Origin: Labrenzia sp. THAF82
GTDB taxonomy: Bacteria > Pseudomonadota > Alphaproteobacteria > Rhizobiales > Stappiaceae
Assembly: GCF_009363435.1 (NCBI RefSeq)
Contig: NZ_CP045354.1
Coordinates: 748,001-812,000, forward strand
Direction: 5' to 3'
Length of the DNA stretch: 64,000 nucleotides
A program made the translations under genes and the position numbers. This document shows, in pieces, positions 9,241 to 16,897 of this stretch. The notes beneath the pieces are model-generated. The model had not been told where the DNA came from. It worked only from the letters and a program-made list of their open reading frames with translations, and did not search any database. How positions within the stretch are numbered: position 1 is the first letter of the stretch; each line of letters starts with the position of its first letter.

Positions 9241-9478
9241 CCCATCAAAACACCACACACCTGTGACGCGCGGCACCCTGAAAGCCTGCCTGCTTTCGGC
9301 CAGCGAATGACAGCATTGTCAACGCCAAGGCTTCAAGCCTGGAAGGTTTTGAGCTATGCCTGTCCCCTGGAGCGGCTTGGCTGGCCCCCCGGCCTCTTCG
9401 CTCCCCAGATTGTGGACAGGATTTGTATCTTCATCGCCGCAAGGGTGCAGATCCTGTTCATGATCTGACGCAAAACAT

Positions 9479-9555
9479 GGCCCCGTAGCTCAGCTGGAGA
9501 GAGCACTCACCTTCTAAGCGAATGGCCACAGGTTCGAATCCTGTCGGGGTCGCCA
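9479..9555 (+). tRNA. tRNA-Arg (anticodon TCT), partly degenerate
   Basis: 77 nt with encoded CCA. Acceptor GGCCCCG/CGGGGTC, D-arm GCTC...GAGC, T-arm ACAGG-TTCGAAT-CCTGT all pair. The anticodon loop CTTCTAA gives TCT (reads AGA/AGG). The anticodon stem CTCAC/GCGAA has two C-A type mismatches, which is unusual for a working tRNA. It closely resembles the tRNA-Arg(CCT) at 42598-42674 in the acceptor, D and T arms. It is probably a plasmid- or phage-borne accessory tRNA, and may be decaying. Confidence 0.75.
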
Positions 9556-9634
9556 GCTTCGTGAACTGGCGTCTTGGTCCAGGTGAACGATGTGCGCAAG
9601 CGCCCGGGCGTGGAGGGCTATCGTGGGCACACAG

Positions 9635-9889
9635 ATGTTGCAAACCTATCTGGAAAAACTCGATCCCCCGAACAATGCCGCCCGGTTCTACCGGATGGCG
9701 GTTCTGCCGAACCTGTTTGGGGAATGGACACTCTACCGGGAATGGGGCCGCATCGGTCAGGGTGGGCAGGTCCGGCTGGACTGCTACGAACACGAAAGCC
9801 AGGCGGTCGCAGCGCTGATGGCCCTGGAGGCTTCCAAACGTGCACGTGGATATTGGGCCGAGCCTCAACAGAGGACTATGTTTGACTGA
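9635..9889 (+). CDS. WGR-domain protein
   Basis: 84 aa from the ATG at 9635 (MLQTYLEKLDPPNNAARFYR). The WGR motif is seen in TLYREWGRIGQGGQVRLDCY (about residues 31-50). WGR domains bind nucleic acid and are best known from PARP-like proteins. Short stand-alone WGR proteins of this kind are common on alphaproteobacterial plasmids with no known function. It sits between the tRNA-Arg and mucR. Confidence 0.8.
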   Translation: MLQTYLEKLDPPNNAARFYRMAVLPNLFGEWTLYREWGRIGQGGQVRLDCYEHESQAVAALMALEASKRARGYWAEPQQRTMFD

Positions 9890-10202
9890 CCGACAGAGGT
9901 CAGAATTGAAAACAGGCAGGGACAGCTATAGTTCTCCGTCTGCTGGCATGATGTCAGCCGAAGACCTGGTATTCAGGCATACCCACTCAACATGTGTTTG
10001 AACATCAGGTGCGGTCGAAGTCGAAGCATTCGCATTGCCCGCTATAACTTCGATCGCAGACAGGTCGGCAGTGTCAAACGGCACTGTCGACCATTCTTGT
10101 ATGCATTACTGAATAACGCAATTCAGAATGGTGGCTGTGCCGCTCTTGAGAAGAGGAATGTTGCCAGCTCTCCTCACCCGTTTGAACACATGCAGGAACC
10201 TT
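9890..10202 (+). other. mucR upstream region with an inverted repeat
   Basis: No gene seen. An imperfect palindrome CTGAAT-aacgca-ATTCAG (10109-10126), extended by CATT/AATG on its flanks, lies about 75 nt before the mucR start. MucR/Ros proteins commonly autoregulate from AT-rich upstream sites, so this is a candidate operator, by inference only. Confidence 0.4.
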
Positions 10203-10631
10203 ATGAACGACATCAACGCCGAAACCAGCCTCATCGATTGCACCGCTGACATTGTGGCGGCCTATGTCAGCAACAACACAGTCAACACGTCGGACCTGAC
10301 AGGTCTGATCAGCTCCGTTCACGAGGCTCTTCGCAAGAACAGTGACGGGACCTTGGACGAAGCGCCCCAGGAACCGGCGGTGCCCATCAACAAATCGGTC
10401 CATTCGGACTACATTATCTGTCTGGAAGACGGCAAAAGGTTCAAATCCCTCAAGCGCCATCTGAAGGCCTATTATGGCATGACCCCGGAAGACTACCGGG
10501 CCAAGTGGGATCTTAAAGAAAGCTACCCGATGGTGGCACCAAACTATGCGGCTTTGCGCGCTGAGCTCGCAAAGAAATCGGGCTTGGGGACAAAATACGG
10601 GCGCTCAAAAGGCGCTAAAACGCGGACATGA
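10203..10631 (+). CDS. MucR/Ros-family transcriptional regulator
   Basis: 142 aa starting MNDINAETSLIDCTADIVAA after an AGGA site. The N-terminal oligomerisation segment (DIVAAYVSNNTVNTSDLTGL) and the C-terminal zinc-finger DNA-binding part (DYIICLEDGKRFKSLKRHLK, MTPEDYRAKWDL) match the family. The usual C2H2 appears as ICLEDGKRFKSLKRH, with the first ligand pair reduced to one Cys, as in MucR subgroups that dispense with a full finger. The stop codon lies 10 nt inside the following tRNA-Leu gene. Confidence 0.87.
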   Translation: MNDINAETSLIDCTADIVAAYVSNNTVNTSDLTGLISSVHEALRKNSDGTLDEAPQEPAVPINKSVHSDYIICLEDGKRFKSLKRHLKAYYGMTPEDYRAKWDLKESYPMVAPNYAALRAELAKKSGLGTKYGRSKGAKTRT

Positions 10632-10707
10632 GGGAACTGGTAGACATACCGGACTTAAAATCCGGAAGCCTTGAGCTGTGCGGGTTCGAGTCCCGCTGTC
10701 CGCACCA
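10622..10707 (+). tRNA. tRNA-Leu (anticodon TAA)
   Basis: 86 nt with encoded CCA. Acceptor GCGGACA/TGTCCGC, anticodon stem CCGGA/TCCGG around CTTAAAA, a long variable arm, and T-arm GCGGG-TTCGAGT-CCCGC. The D-stem (AGG with CAT) has one mismatch. It decodes UUA/UUG. Its first 10 nt overlap the 3' end of mucR on the same strand, which is odd for a chromosomal tRNA gene and fits an accessory copy or an integration scar. Confidence 0.82.
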
Positions 10708-10815
10708 AACCTGGTTCCCGCGCCTGAGCGCAGGCGGCGACTGATTGCCAGGCCCGGTTCAGTGGCAAGACCTTGGCGATGAGAGCGATCCAAGCCTGGA
10801 GGGAAGGCCCCCAGC

Positions 10816-10847
10816 AAAAAAGACGCCCGTTCACGAGGAACGGGCGT
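10816..10847 (-). terminator. Rho-independent terminator of small RNA 2
   Basis: Stem ACGCCCGTT / AACGGGCGT (10823-10831 with 10839-10847), then six U on the minus strand (10821-10816). The loop CACGAGG is shared with the copy at 9118-9152. Confidence 0.78.
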
Positions 10848-10940
10848 TGGGCAAGTTATCCTAGAGGGAACAGCAGTGTACGACCTTGGGAGGACCTTTT
10901 GGCTCATTCGAGCCTCGTACACTGTTGATCCTCTAATAGC
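10816..10940 (-). ncRNA. Candidate structured small RNA 2, paralogue of small RNA 1
   Basis: Minus strand. Outer stem AGAGG/CCTCT (10863-10867 with 10930-10934). Middle stem GTGTACGA/TCGTACAC (10876-10883 with 10915-10922). An inner GGCTC...GAGCC hairpin and an exposed AGGUCCUCCCAAGG segment follow. The primary sequence of the stems differs from small RNA 1 while pairing is kept, which argues for a selected RNA structure. Upstream GGCTATTAG parallels GGCTATCTA at copy 1. It lies 109 nt beyond the tRNA-Leu, as copy 1 lies beside the tRNA-Arg. Confidence 0.62.
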
Positions 10941-11096
10941 CTCTTACGGAGGCCAATACCTGTATCGAAGGACACAGGAACATCCGTATAAAAGACAGGG
11001 AGAGCGACTGGTTGTTATCGCGAGCCAGAAAAAACGCACCGTGTTGCACAAATCATCAGGCGGCACGCAGCTGCCCCTTATACCAACCGTCATAAT

Positions 11097-11232
11097 TCAG
11101 AACCGATGTGCCCAATCTCGTAGTCCGATGGACATGATGGTCCAGGGTTGGTCAGTTACCCTGTTCCATGCGCGACAACAGATTTCGACGATTTGGTCGT
11201 AGGATTTGAAGATCCGGTTTGACAGCCAGTTG
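11097..11232 (-). pseudogene. IS630-family transposase C-terminal fragment
   Basis: The reverse frame ends RDNWLSNRIFKSYDQIVEIC, then ...MSIGLRDWAHRF and a TGA at 11097, the conserved IS630 C-terminus. Nothing of the catalytic core remains. Confidence 0.75.
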
Positions 11233-11372
11233 TCCCTGATGGGGATTGCCAAGTTGTTGACGGGGCTCAGCGGTGGTAGAGGATCTGTCGCAAATTTTTA
11301 ACCGTTGGTTCCCTTTGGGTGTGTTGGCGTTTAGAAGTCTGGGCTCCCGTCATATTTCTCCAGGTGCACAGC

Positions 11373-11496
11373 GTTGATCAGTTTCAAAGGAAACCATTTC
11401 CCGAAGGATGTCGTTCTTTTCGCAGTCTTCTTTTATGTGCGCTATCCGGTTTCCTATCGGGATCTGGAGGAAATCCTGCAGGAGCGCGGCGTTGAC
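11373..11496 (+). pseudogene. IS6-family transposase N-terminal fragment
   Basis: Reads LISFKGNHFPKDVVLFAVFF then YVRYPVSYRDLEEILQERGV, the HTH start of an IS6-type transposase. A GTCGCAAA-containing terminus-like sequence is near 11287. It is cut at about 11496 by IS copy E. Confidence 0.75.
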
Positions 11497-11530
11497 GTTG
11501 GGCATTGAGGTGGACATCTCCATTCAGGCC

Positions 11531-11974
11531 CTACGGGTTGAAGTCGTCCAGAACGTTCAAGGTCCTGAAGCTGCGCCCGTCGGCCAATTGGTCAGACATA
11601 AAATCCATCGACCAGGTCATGTTTGGGCCATCGGGGACAGCCAAGGGTTCCGGCTTTTCCCGAACCAGACGCTTCTTCGGCTTGATGTGCAGGTTCAGCT
11701 CAAGAGCACGATTGATCCGCCGGACGCGCTTGTGGTTCCATGCAAAGCCTTTGACATTGCGCAGGTAAAGGAAACACAAGCCGAAGCCCCAGGTACGGTG
11801 TGTTGTCGTCAGCCGCACCAGCCAGTCTGCGATCTCGGCATTCTCGTCGCCCAGTTTGCGTTCATAGCGATAGCAGCTTTCGCTGATCTGGAAAGTCCGG
11901 CAAGCAAGCGCAATGCTCACGCCACGCAGACGGATTGCATTCATGGCTATCTCTCTACGTTGAGACGGCCTCAA
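11531..11974 (-). pseudogene. IS3-family OrfB, C-terminal half deleted (copy E)
   Basis: 147 codons keep the N-terminal region and the first catalytic Asp ([11 protein letters not shown]). They lack the second Asp and the Glu, so the product is inactive. Confidence 0.85.
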
Positions 11975-12237
11975 GGCTTTTTTCCCAGAGCATCCTTCAG
12001 CAGTTCGTTCTGCATCGCCATCTCGGCATACATCTTCTTCAGTCGGCGGTTCTCCTTGGCCATCGCCTTCATCTCAGACATCAACGAAGCGTCCATCCCG
12101 CCATATTTGGAACGCCAGTTGTAATACGTCGCGTTGCTGATCCCGTGCTCCCGGCAAAGATCGGCGACTGGGACCCCGCTCTCACCCTGCTTCAAAACTG
12201 CCAGGATCTGGCTTTCCGTAAATCTTGATTTCTTCAT
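11971..12237 (-). CDS. IS3-family OrfA (copy E)
   Basis: 88 aa, intact, and differing from the other OrfA copies by I/F at residue 6 and E/K in the leucine-zipper part. Without a functional OrfB it could only act as a repressor or inhibitor of the active copies. Confidence 0.82.
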   Translation of the reverse strand: MKKSRFTESQILAVLKQGESGVPVADLCREHGISNATYYNWRSKYGGMDASLMSEMKAMAKENRRLKKMYAEMAMQNELLKDALGKKP

Positions 12238-12308
12238 GTCGTTCTCCAAGCGCATCAAAGGCCGGAGAAGTCCAATTTTCAACCCGTTGGTTTTTGGGGA
12301 TGATTACC

Positions 12309-12506
12309 CTTCCTCATGGCTCAATGCCGTCGAAGGCTTCTTCGCCAAACTGAGCCGGCGGCAGCTCAAAAACGGCGTCTTTCATTCCATCGTTGATCGC
12401 TAGGAAGCCATCAAACGCTTCATCCGAGAGTACAACGCCAACGAGCCCAAGCCAATCGTCTGGAAGGCCGATCCTGACAAGATCATTGCCGCTCGAAATC
12501 GAGGGG
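12309..12506 (+). pseudogene. IS630-family transposase C-terminal fragment with internal stop
   Basis: Reads SSWLNAVEGFFAKLSRRQLK and NGVFHSIVDR, then a TAG, then EAIKRFIREYNANEPKPIVW, a typical IS630 DDE C-terminus. It abuts the right terminus of copy E directly. Confidence 0.78.
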
Positions 12507-12529
12507 TTCAAAGGTTGGAGTCAATTCCA

Positions 12530-14242
12530 TTAGCTCTTATTTGAAAGCTGTTGGAGGGTTTTGTCTGGCGAATTCCTTTTTTGCGTGATGAGCCAAACCA
12601 TAGCCTCGGTGTCAAAACGATTGGTCGCATCAGAAAGTTCTCTGAGGTGCGCATCAGGAAACAGCTCTCGTAGCTTTATGAGCCGCCCCATACCATCGGC
12701 ATCAAGTTGACGGGTCGCGCCGCGACATTCTCTGAAGGTCGCATAGGAAAACAACCCTTTCAGCTCTTTCATCCGCTCTAATTGTTCGGCCTTAAGGACA
12801 TTGACCGTAACTAGAAGTAGTTGTACCCCTTCACCAGGGAATAGCAGAAATAGCTGGCAAAATAAACTCAGAACTTTCTTTTCTTTCAGTGCCTCAATCC
12901 TGTTTTCGATATTATCTAACAGCTCTTCCAACTGGTATATATTCAGGCCTTTACAATTCGGTTTAAGCTCCTTAACAATTTCAATTTTATTAAAATGTTT
13001 ACGAGCAATTCTAAAAACTCGTCCGAGCTTCTTTTGACTAGGAATAAATAATTTCAGCTCTTTGAGCAGCTCCATATGATCGGCATTAAGCCAACGAACT
13101 GAGTCAACAAGGTCTATGAGGGACGCATTAGGAAACAGCTTTTTCAACTCTTTGAGCCGTACCATAGCTGCGTCATCAAGCCGAGAAGCTGCATAAAAAA
13201 GCTCTTTGAAGGATGCATTAGGAAACAGCTTTTTCGACTCTTTGAGCCACCCCATGCCTTCACCATCCAGCTTGCAAGCCGCCTTAGAAAGACTTTTAGG
13301 GGATCCATTTTCAAACAGCTGTTTCAGCTCTTTAAGCCGCCTCATGCTCTCGGCATCAAGTGTATGGGCCAGTCTATAACATTGTCTCATGGACGCATCA
13401 GGAAACAGCAATAGCAACTCACACATCAGCAACATAAGCTTTTCATCAGTGTTATGAAGGCACAACAGGAAATCAAAGAACTTTGTGCTATTTTCTGAGA
13501 ATCTGGATTTGCGTACCTGTTCTAGCTTTTCAATTAAAGGCTTTCTTAACTTATTTAAAGCTTTGACCAATGCAGTCTGGATTTTGATCCGTTCTTCGGT
13601 TTGCTGTTTGATCCGTTCTTCAGGTCTAAGTTTGCACTCTGCCAATACCTTAAACCAAGCAACAGCTATTTTGGCGACACCCTTTTCTTCTAACTTTTCG
13701 TGAAACTGCGAAAACGTCAGGCTGGTTTCCTCGCCTACTTTGGCTTTTCCTGTCAGGAGATTCGTGTCATCACGTAGCGGATCGGTCCTACAGCGATACT
13801 CAGACTTTAGCAGTTTTATTAGAGCATTGTATCTATCTAGTCGTGTCCCAAGAGAGGGGCCGACTTGCCGGACAGAGCCGCCCTCGTCGCTCTCTTTTTG
13901 CTCTGCCGCATTTCGTGCTAACTTTTCTGACTTATCTAATTCAGTGAGTATTGCTGGTATTGCTGGCATTGCTGATTTAGCGAGTGCACTAAATGTACAT
14001 TGCGGTTTAAGAGGCGCCGTCAGAGCCGCTCCTCTAAGGGCCTCTATAGCCTCGCTATTTTTATTTTGTGCCAATCGAAACAGATACCTAAAGGCACCTA
14101 CAGGATCACTCTCCTTTCCAATCTTGACAATCTGATCAACAGTCTTGCCATTAAAGTGACCGGTTATCACCCTTCCTTGGGGAGGCACCGCACCCGACTG
14201 GCTAGCTTGTGAGCCAGATCCTGGAACTTTGATGTCACCCAT
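12530..14242 (-). CDS. Large helical-repeat protein, candidate secreted effector
   Basis: 570 aa from the ATG at 14242, chosen for the GAGGGAGGG site 7 nt upstream. Residues 1-35 are rich in Ser, Gly and Gln (MGDIKVPGSGSQASQSGAVP), as in type III secretion signals. From about residue 270 a unit of about 30 aa recurs seven or eight times, with consensus LDAxxMxRLKELKxLFPNAS then a short linking helix (for example LDDAAMVRLKELKKLFPNAS). There is no signal peptide or membrane helix. The pattern predicts an alpha-solenoid. The product at 30515-32128 has related units (both contain DHMEL), so a repeat family is present. I recognise no known function; secretion is an inference. Confidence 0.7.
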   Translation of the reverse strand: MGDIKVPGSGSQASQSGAVPPQGRVITGHFNGKTVDQIVKIGKESDPVGAFRYLFRLAQNKNSEAIEALRGAALTAPLKPQCTFSALAKSAMPAIPAILTELDKSEKLARNAAEQKESDEGGSVRQVGPSLGTRLDRYNALIKLLKSEYRCRTDPLRDDTNLLTGKAKVGEETSLTFSQFHEKLEEKGVAKIAVAWFKVLAECKLRPEERIKQQTEERIKIQTALVKALNKLRKPLIEKLEQVRKSRFSENSTKFFDFLLCLHNTDEKLMLLMCELLLLFPDASMRQCYRLAHTLDAESMRRLKELKQLFENGSPKSLSKAACKLDGEGMGWLKESKKLFPNASFKELFYAASRLDDAAMVRLKELKKLFPNASLIDLVDSVRWLNADHMELLKELKLFIPSQKKLGRVFRIARKHFNKIEIVKELKPNCKGLNIYQLEELLDNIENRIEALKEKKVLSLFCQLFLLFPGEGVQLLLVTVNVLKAEQLERMKELKGLFSYATFRECRGATRQLDADGMGRLIKLRELFPDAHLRELSDATNRFDTEAMVWLITQKRNSPDKTLQQLSNKS

Positions 14243-14473
14243 GTGAGCGCCCTCCCTCAACAGTTTGTTGCTGGCGGTATTGCTTCATTGCGGGGCTTGG
14301 CCGCACACGACATGTTGCGGGACATGTTGCATCAAGCATCATGGCACTCACATACCTCTTGGGTTTGAAATAGGATTCAACAAATTCAGCTGCTGAATAC
14401 ACGAGGTAAAAGCAAGCAGGAGTAATATTCATTACCGCGTGCCGGACAATCATTTGTGCAACATGTGTAACCT

Positions 14474-14542
14474 GGGGATTGCCAACTTATTTTGTACGGT
14501 CGGCAAGATGCCCTGCTTTTGACGGATTTCAGGCGTTCATTT
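14474..14542 (+). repeat. Left direct copy of a terminal-like repeat
   Basis: About 69 bp, beginning GGGGATTGCCAACTTATTTT, recur in the same orientation at 15174-15243 with few differences. The first about 46 bp recur inverted at 16898-16943. It includes the 3' end of the degenerate reading frame that follows. Confidence 0.8.
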
Positions 14543-15206
14543 CGCGTGTGTAGTCGTGCCACAAGCCGAAGGGCTTGATGATGTAGACGCCCTTCCTGGA
14601 CAGCTTTGCCATGATCCGTCTTCTCATCCAGCGGGCATCGCCGAACAGGTCGCTTTTGGATTGCTTGCGGCTGTCAGGATTGAGACTTGTCCGCGCAATT
14701 GCAGCGAGCGCGGCAATTCCAGCCAGGCCGTTGGCGCAGCCAAGAACCAGGAACTGAACGTCTGCTTCTGTCAACAAGCCGAAGACCTGATTGAGGTAGC
14801 GCAGGTGTTGAACCACGTTGCCGTCAGGCATGGCGGCCAGATGTGGTTGGAACCAAACCCAATAAAGGGTGATGATATCGTCGGACTTCCAAAACACAGA
14901 GCCGCCGCGCCGCCCGCAATGAACCGGGCAGCCCCGTTGACGCTTAGGAACGCAACAGCCCCACCCAGAAGCACAACAGACACCAGCCCCTTGACCAATT
15001 CCTCGTTGTTGCCTGGCAAGAACAGAACAACACGCCCGGCCATGACCGCGGCAAAGAAATTCTGGAACAGGCGCACATCGCTCGAGATGTAGCGCACGGG
15101 CAATATCATGCCGCCCGAAGACGCTCTTCTCGCCGCTGACCAGGGTCAGAAGATCCTCAGGATGGGCTAGAATGGGGATTGCCAACTTATTTTGTACGGC
15201 CGGCAA
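14529..15206 (-). pseudogene. Degenerate gene, possibly a VirD4/TraG-type coupling protein N-terminus
   Basis: One reverse frame (225 codons) ends SDLFGDARWMRRRIMAKLSR then KGVYIIKPFGLWHDYTREMNA. An overlapping frame at 14771-15109 codes two hydrophobic segments (VVLFLPGNNEELVKGLVSVV). Together they look like one frameshifted gene with membrane helices followed by a D-A-R-W block, as in type IV coupling proteins (G-S-A-R-W). No Walker motif remains. It lies between the two direct repeats, so it may be the original cargo or host gene. Confidence 0.35.
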
Positions 15207-15243
15207 GGTGCCCTGCTTTGGCCGGATTTCAGGCGTTCATTTC
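15174..15243 (+). repeat. Direct repeat and left arm of an inverted pair around the RTX gene
   Basis: Repeats 14474-14542 directly. Its first about 46 bp pair with the inverted copy at 16898-16943, placing 15352-16884 inside an inverted-repeat cassette of about 1.77 kb. No clear target duplication is seen outside the arms. Confidence 0.75.
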
Positions 15244-15351
15244 GCCGGGCGCATAGCAGAGATCGCACCGGCGTACCTATGACGCGCGTCACTCCCATGA
15301 AAAGAACCTATCGTTAGCCTTATATTCGAAAGTACTGAAGGAAATCTTTTC

Positions 15352-16884
15352 ATGAAATCTAACTATTTTGAAATTAACGCGAGTTATCCTACAGAGCAAT
15401 CAACGGTAGCAACTCAATATCCGACTGCTGAAATGACATATTTGAGCGACGACGCAGCCAATTACAGCCGCGCGACCCACACTGACATGCCCACAAACTT
15501 TGCATCCAACGCTATCAGTGATTATTCAGCATCCTTCGGGACCATGTTGGACAACGGGACCGTTCTCGTTTCAAGCGGGCAATTTGATGTGACATGGTCT
15601 GCAGGTTCAACCGCCGAACCTCTTGTCTTGACGGGTTCTTCAGGTGACGACACGCTCATCGGAACCGCCGACGATTTCACCATCGACAGAACGACAAGTT
15701 CCTCAGGTAGCGACACGCTGACGGGTTCTTCAGGTGACGACACGCTCATCGGAACCGCCGACGATTTCACCATCGACAGAACGACAAGTTCCTCAGGTAG
15801 CGACACGCTGACGGGTTCTTCAGGTGACGACACGCTCATCGGAACCGCCGACGATTTCACCATCGACAGAACGACAAGTTCCTCAGGTAGCGACACGCTG
15901 ACGGGTTCTTCAGGTGACGACACGCTCATCGGAACCGCCGACGATTTCACCATCGACAGAACGACAAGTTCCTCAGGTAGCGACACGCTGACGGGTTCTT
16001 CAGGTGACGACACGCTCATCGGAACCGCCGACGATTTCACCATCGACAGAACGACAAGTTCCTCAGGTAGCGACACGCTGACGGGTTCTTCAGGTGACGA
16101 CACGCTCATCGGAACCGCCGACGATTTCACCATCGACAGAACGACAAGTTCCTCAGGTAGCGACACGCTGACGGGTTCTTCAGGTGACGACACGCTCATC
16201 GGAACCGCCGACGATTTCTCCATCGACAGAACGACAAGTTCCTCGGGTAGCGACACGCTGACGGGTTCTTCAGGTGACGACACGCTCATCGGAACCGCCG
16301 ACGATTTCACCATCGACAGAACGACAAGTTCCTCGGGTAGCGACACGCTGACGGGATCTTCAGGCGACGACAAGCTCATCGGCGGAAAGGGCGACGACAA
16401 GCTCATCGGCGGAAAGGGCGACGACAAGCTCATCGGCGGAAAGGGTGATGACAAGCTCATCGGCGGAAAGGGTGACGACAAGCTCATCGGCGGAAAGGGC
16501 GACGACAAGCTCATCGGCGGAAAGGGTGATGACAAGCTCATCGGCGGAAAGGGTGATGACAAGCTCATCGGCGGAAAGGGTGATGACAAGCTCATCGGCG
16601 GAAAGGGTGACGATCAAATGTACGGCGGTGCCGGATCTGATACCTTTGTATTTAAGCCGGGCTTCGGCTCCGATCGGATCTCTGATTTCGACATGGACGC
16701 CGATCGTCTAGACTTTAGCTCCATGATTGATGCAAACGGAGTGTACATGCTGACTGCGACGAAGCAATCCGATCAGGGACTGGAGTTGGCGTTTTCCGAT
16801 GGTAGCTCACTTATGCTTGACAGTGTATCCGCCACAAAGATAGGTGATCCGAACATGATGTTTTTAGACGACTTAACATTCTAG
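15352..16884 (+). CDS. RTX-type calcium-binding repeat protein, likely type I secreted
   Basis: 510 aa from an ATG with AAGGAAA upstream. Residues 1-90 are Ser/Thr/Asp-rich and unlike anything I know. Then come eight nearly identical 30-aa repeats (GSSGDDTLIGTADDFTIDRT...), eight GGKGDDKLI nonapeptides of the RTX type (GGxGxDxUx), one GGKGDDQMY, and a C-terminal GGAGSDTFVFKPGFGSDRIS domain, as in type I secretion substrates. Ca2+ binding and export by an ABC/MFP/TolC system are inferred from the family. No such transporter is in the window. It has no enzyme domain, so an adhesin or surface-layer-like role is plausible. Confidence 0.82.
   Translation: MKSNYFEINASYPTEQSTVATQYPTAEMTYLSDDAANYSRATHTDMPTNFASNAISDYSASFGTMLDNGTVLVSSGQFDVTWSAGSTAEPLVLTGSSGDDTLIGTADDFTIDRTTSSSGSDTLTGSSGDDTLIGTADDFTIDRTTSSSGSDTLTGSSGDDTLIGTADDFTIDRTTSSSGSDTLTGSSGDDTLIGTADDFTIDRTTSSSGSDTLTGSSGDDTLIGTADDFTIDRTTSSSGSDTLTGSSGDDTLIGTADDFTIDRTTSSSGSDTLTGSSGDDTLIGTADDFSIDRTTSSSGSDTLTGSSGDDTLIGTADDFTIDRTTSSSGSDTLTGSSGDDKLIGGKGDDKLIGGKGDDKLIGGKGDDKLIGGKGDDKLIGGKGDDKLIGGKGDDKLIGGKGDDKLIGGKGDDKLIGGKGDDQMYGGAGSDTFVFKPGFGSDRISDFDMDADRLDFSSMIDANGVYMLTATKQSDQGLELAFSDGSSLMLDSVSATKIGDPNMMFLDDLTF
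15631..16350 (+). repeat. Eight tandem 90-bp repeats
   Basis: Eight exact-length 90-bp units encode 30 aa each. Copies 1-6 appear identical. Copy 7 has one change that makes Thr to Ser, and copies 7-8 share a synonymous G. Such DNA identity implies recent expansion or ongoing homogenisation, and a copy number likely to vary between strains. Confidence 0.93.
16381..16596 (+). repeat. Eight tandem 27-bp RTX repeats
   Basis: Units of 27 bp encode GGKGDDKLI with only GGC/GGT and GAC/GAT variation. A ninth, diverged unit (GGKGDDQMY) follows. Confidence 0.92.
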
Positions 16885-16897
16885 AGTGAGTCACGTC

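Larger units (their letters stand above)
11497..12308 (-). mobile_element. Truncated, locally inverted copy E of the 1198-bp IS3-family element
   Basis: 12308 is the intact right terminus (GGTAATCATCCCC read inward). The match continues to about 11536. A further 41 bp (11497-11537) belong to the very next part of orfB but lie in the opposite orientation, so a micro-inversion has occurred at the break. The remaining about 390 bp of the element and the other terminus are missing. It has more substitutions relative to copies A-D than they have among themselves. Confidence 0.88.

Noticed and set aside
11226-11255. GGGGATTGCCAAGTTGTTG near 11241 as a fourth copy of the RTX-flanking terminal repeat
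   Set aside because: Only about 13 bp agree, and they fall at the edge of an IS630 transposase fragment; likely chance.
15522-16595. Long open frame (357 aa) on the minus strand across the RTX repeats
   Set aside because: It is a mirror of the tandem repeats: no stop arises because the unit has none in that frame. No ribosome site and no family.
16381-16596. 27-bp repeats considered as a CRISPR array
   Set aside because: No spacers: the units are contiguous and encode RTX nonapeptides in frame.
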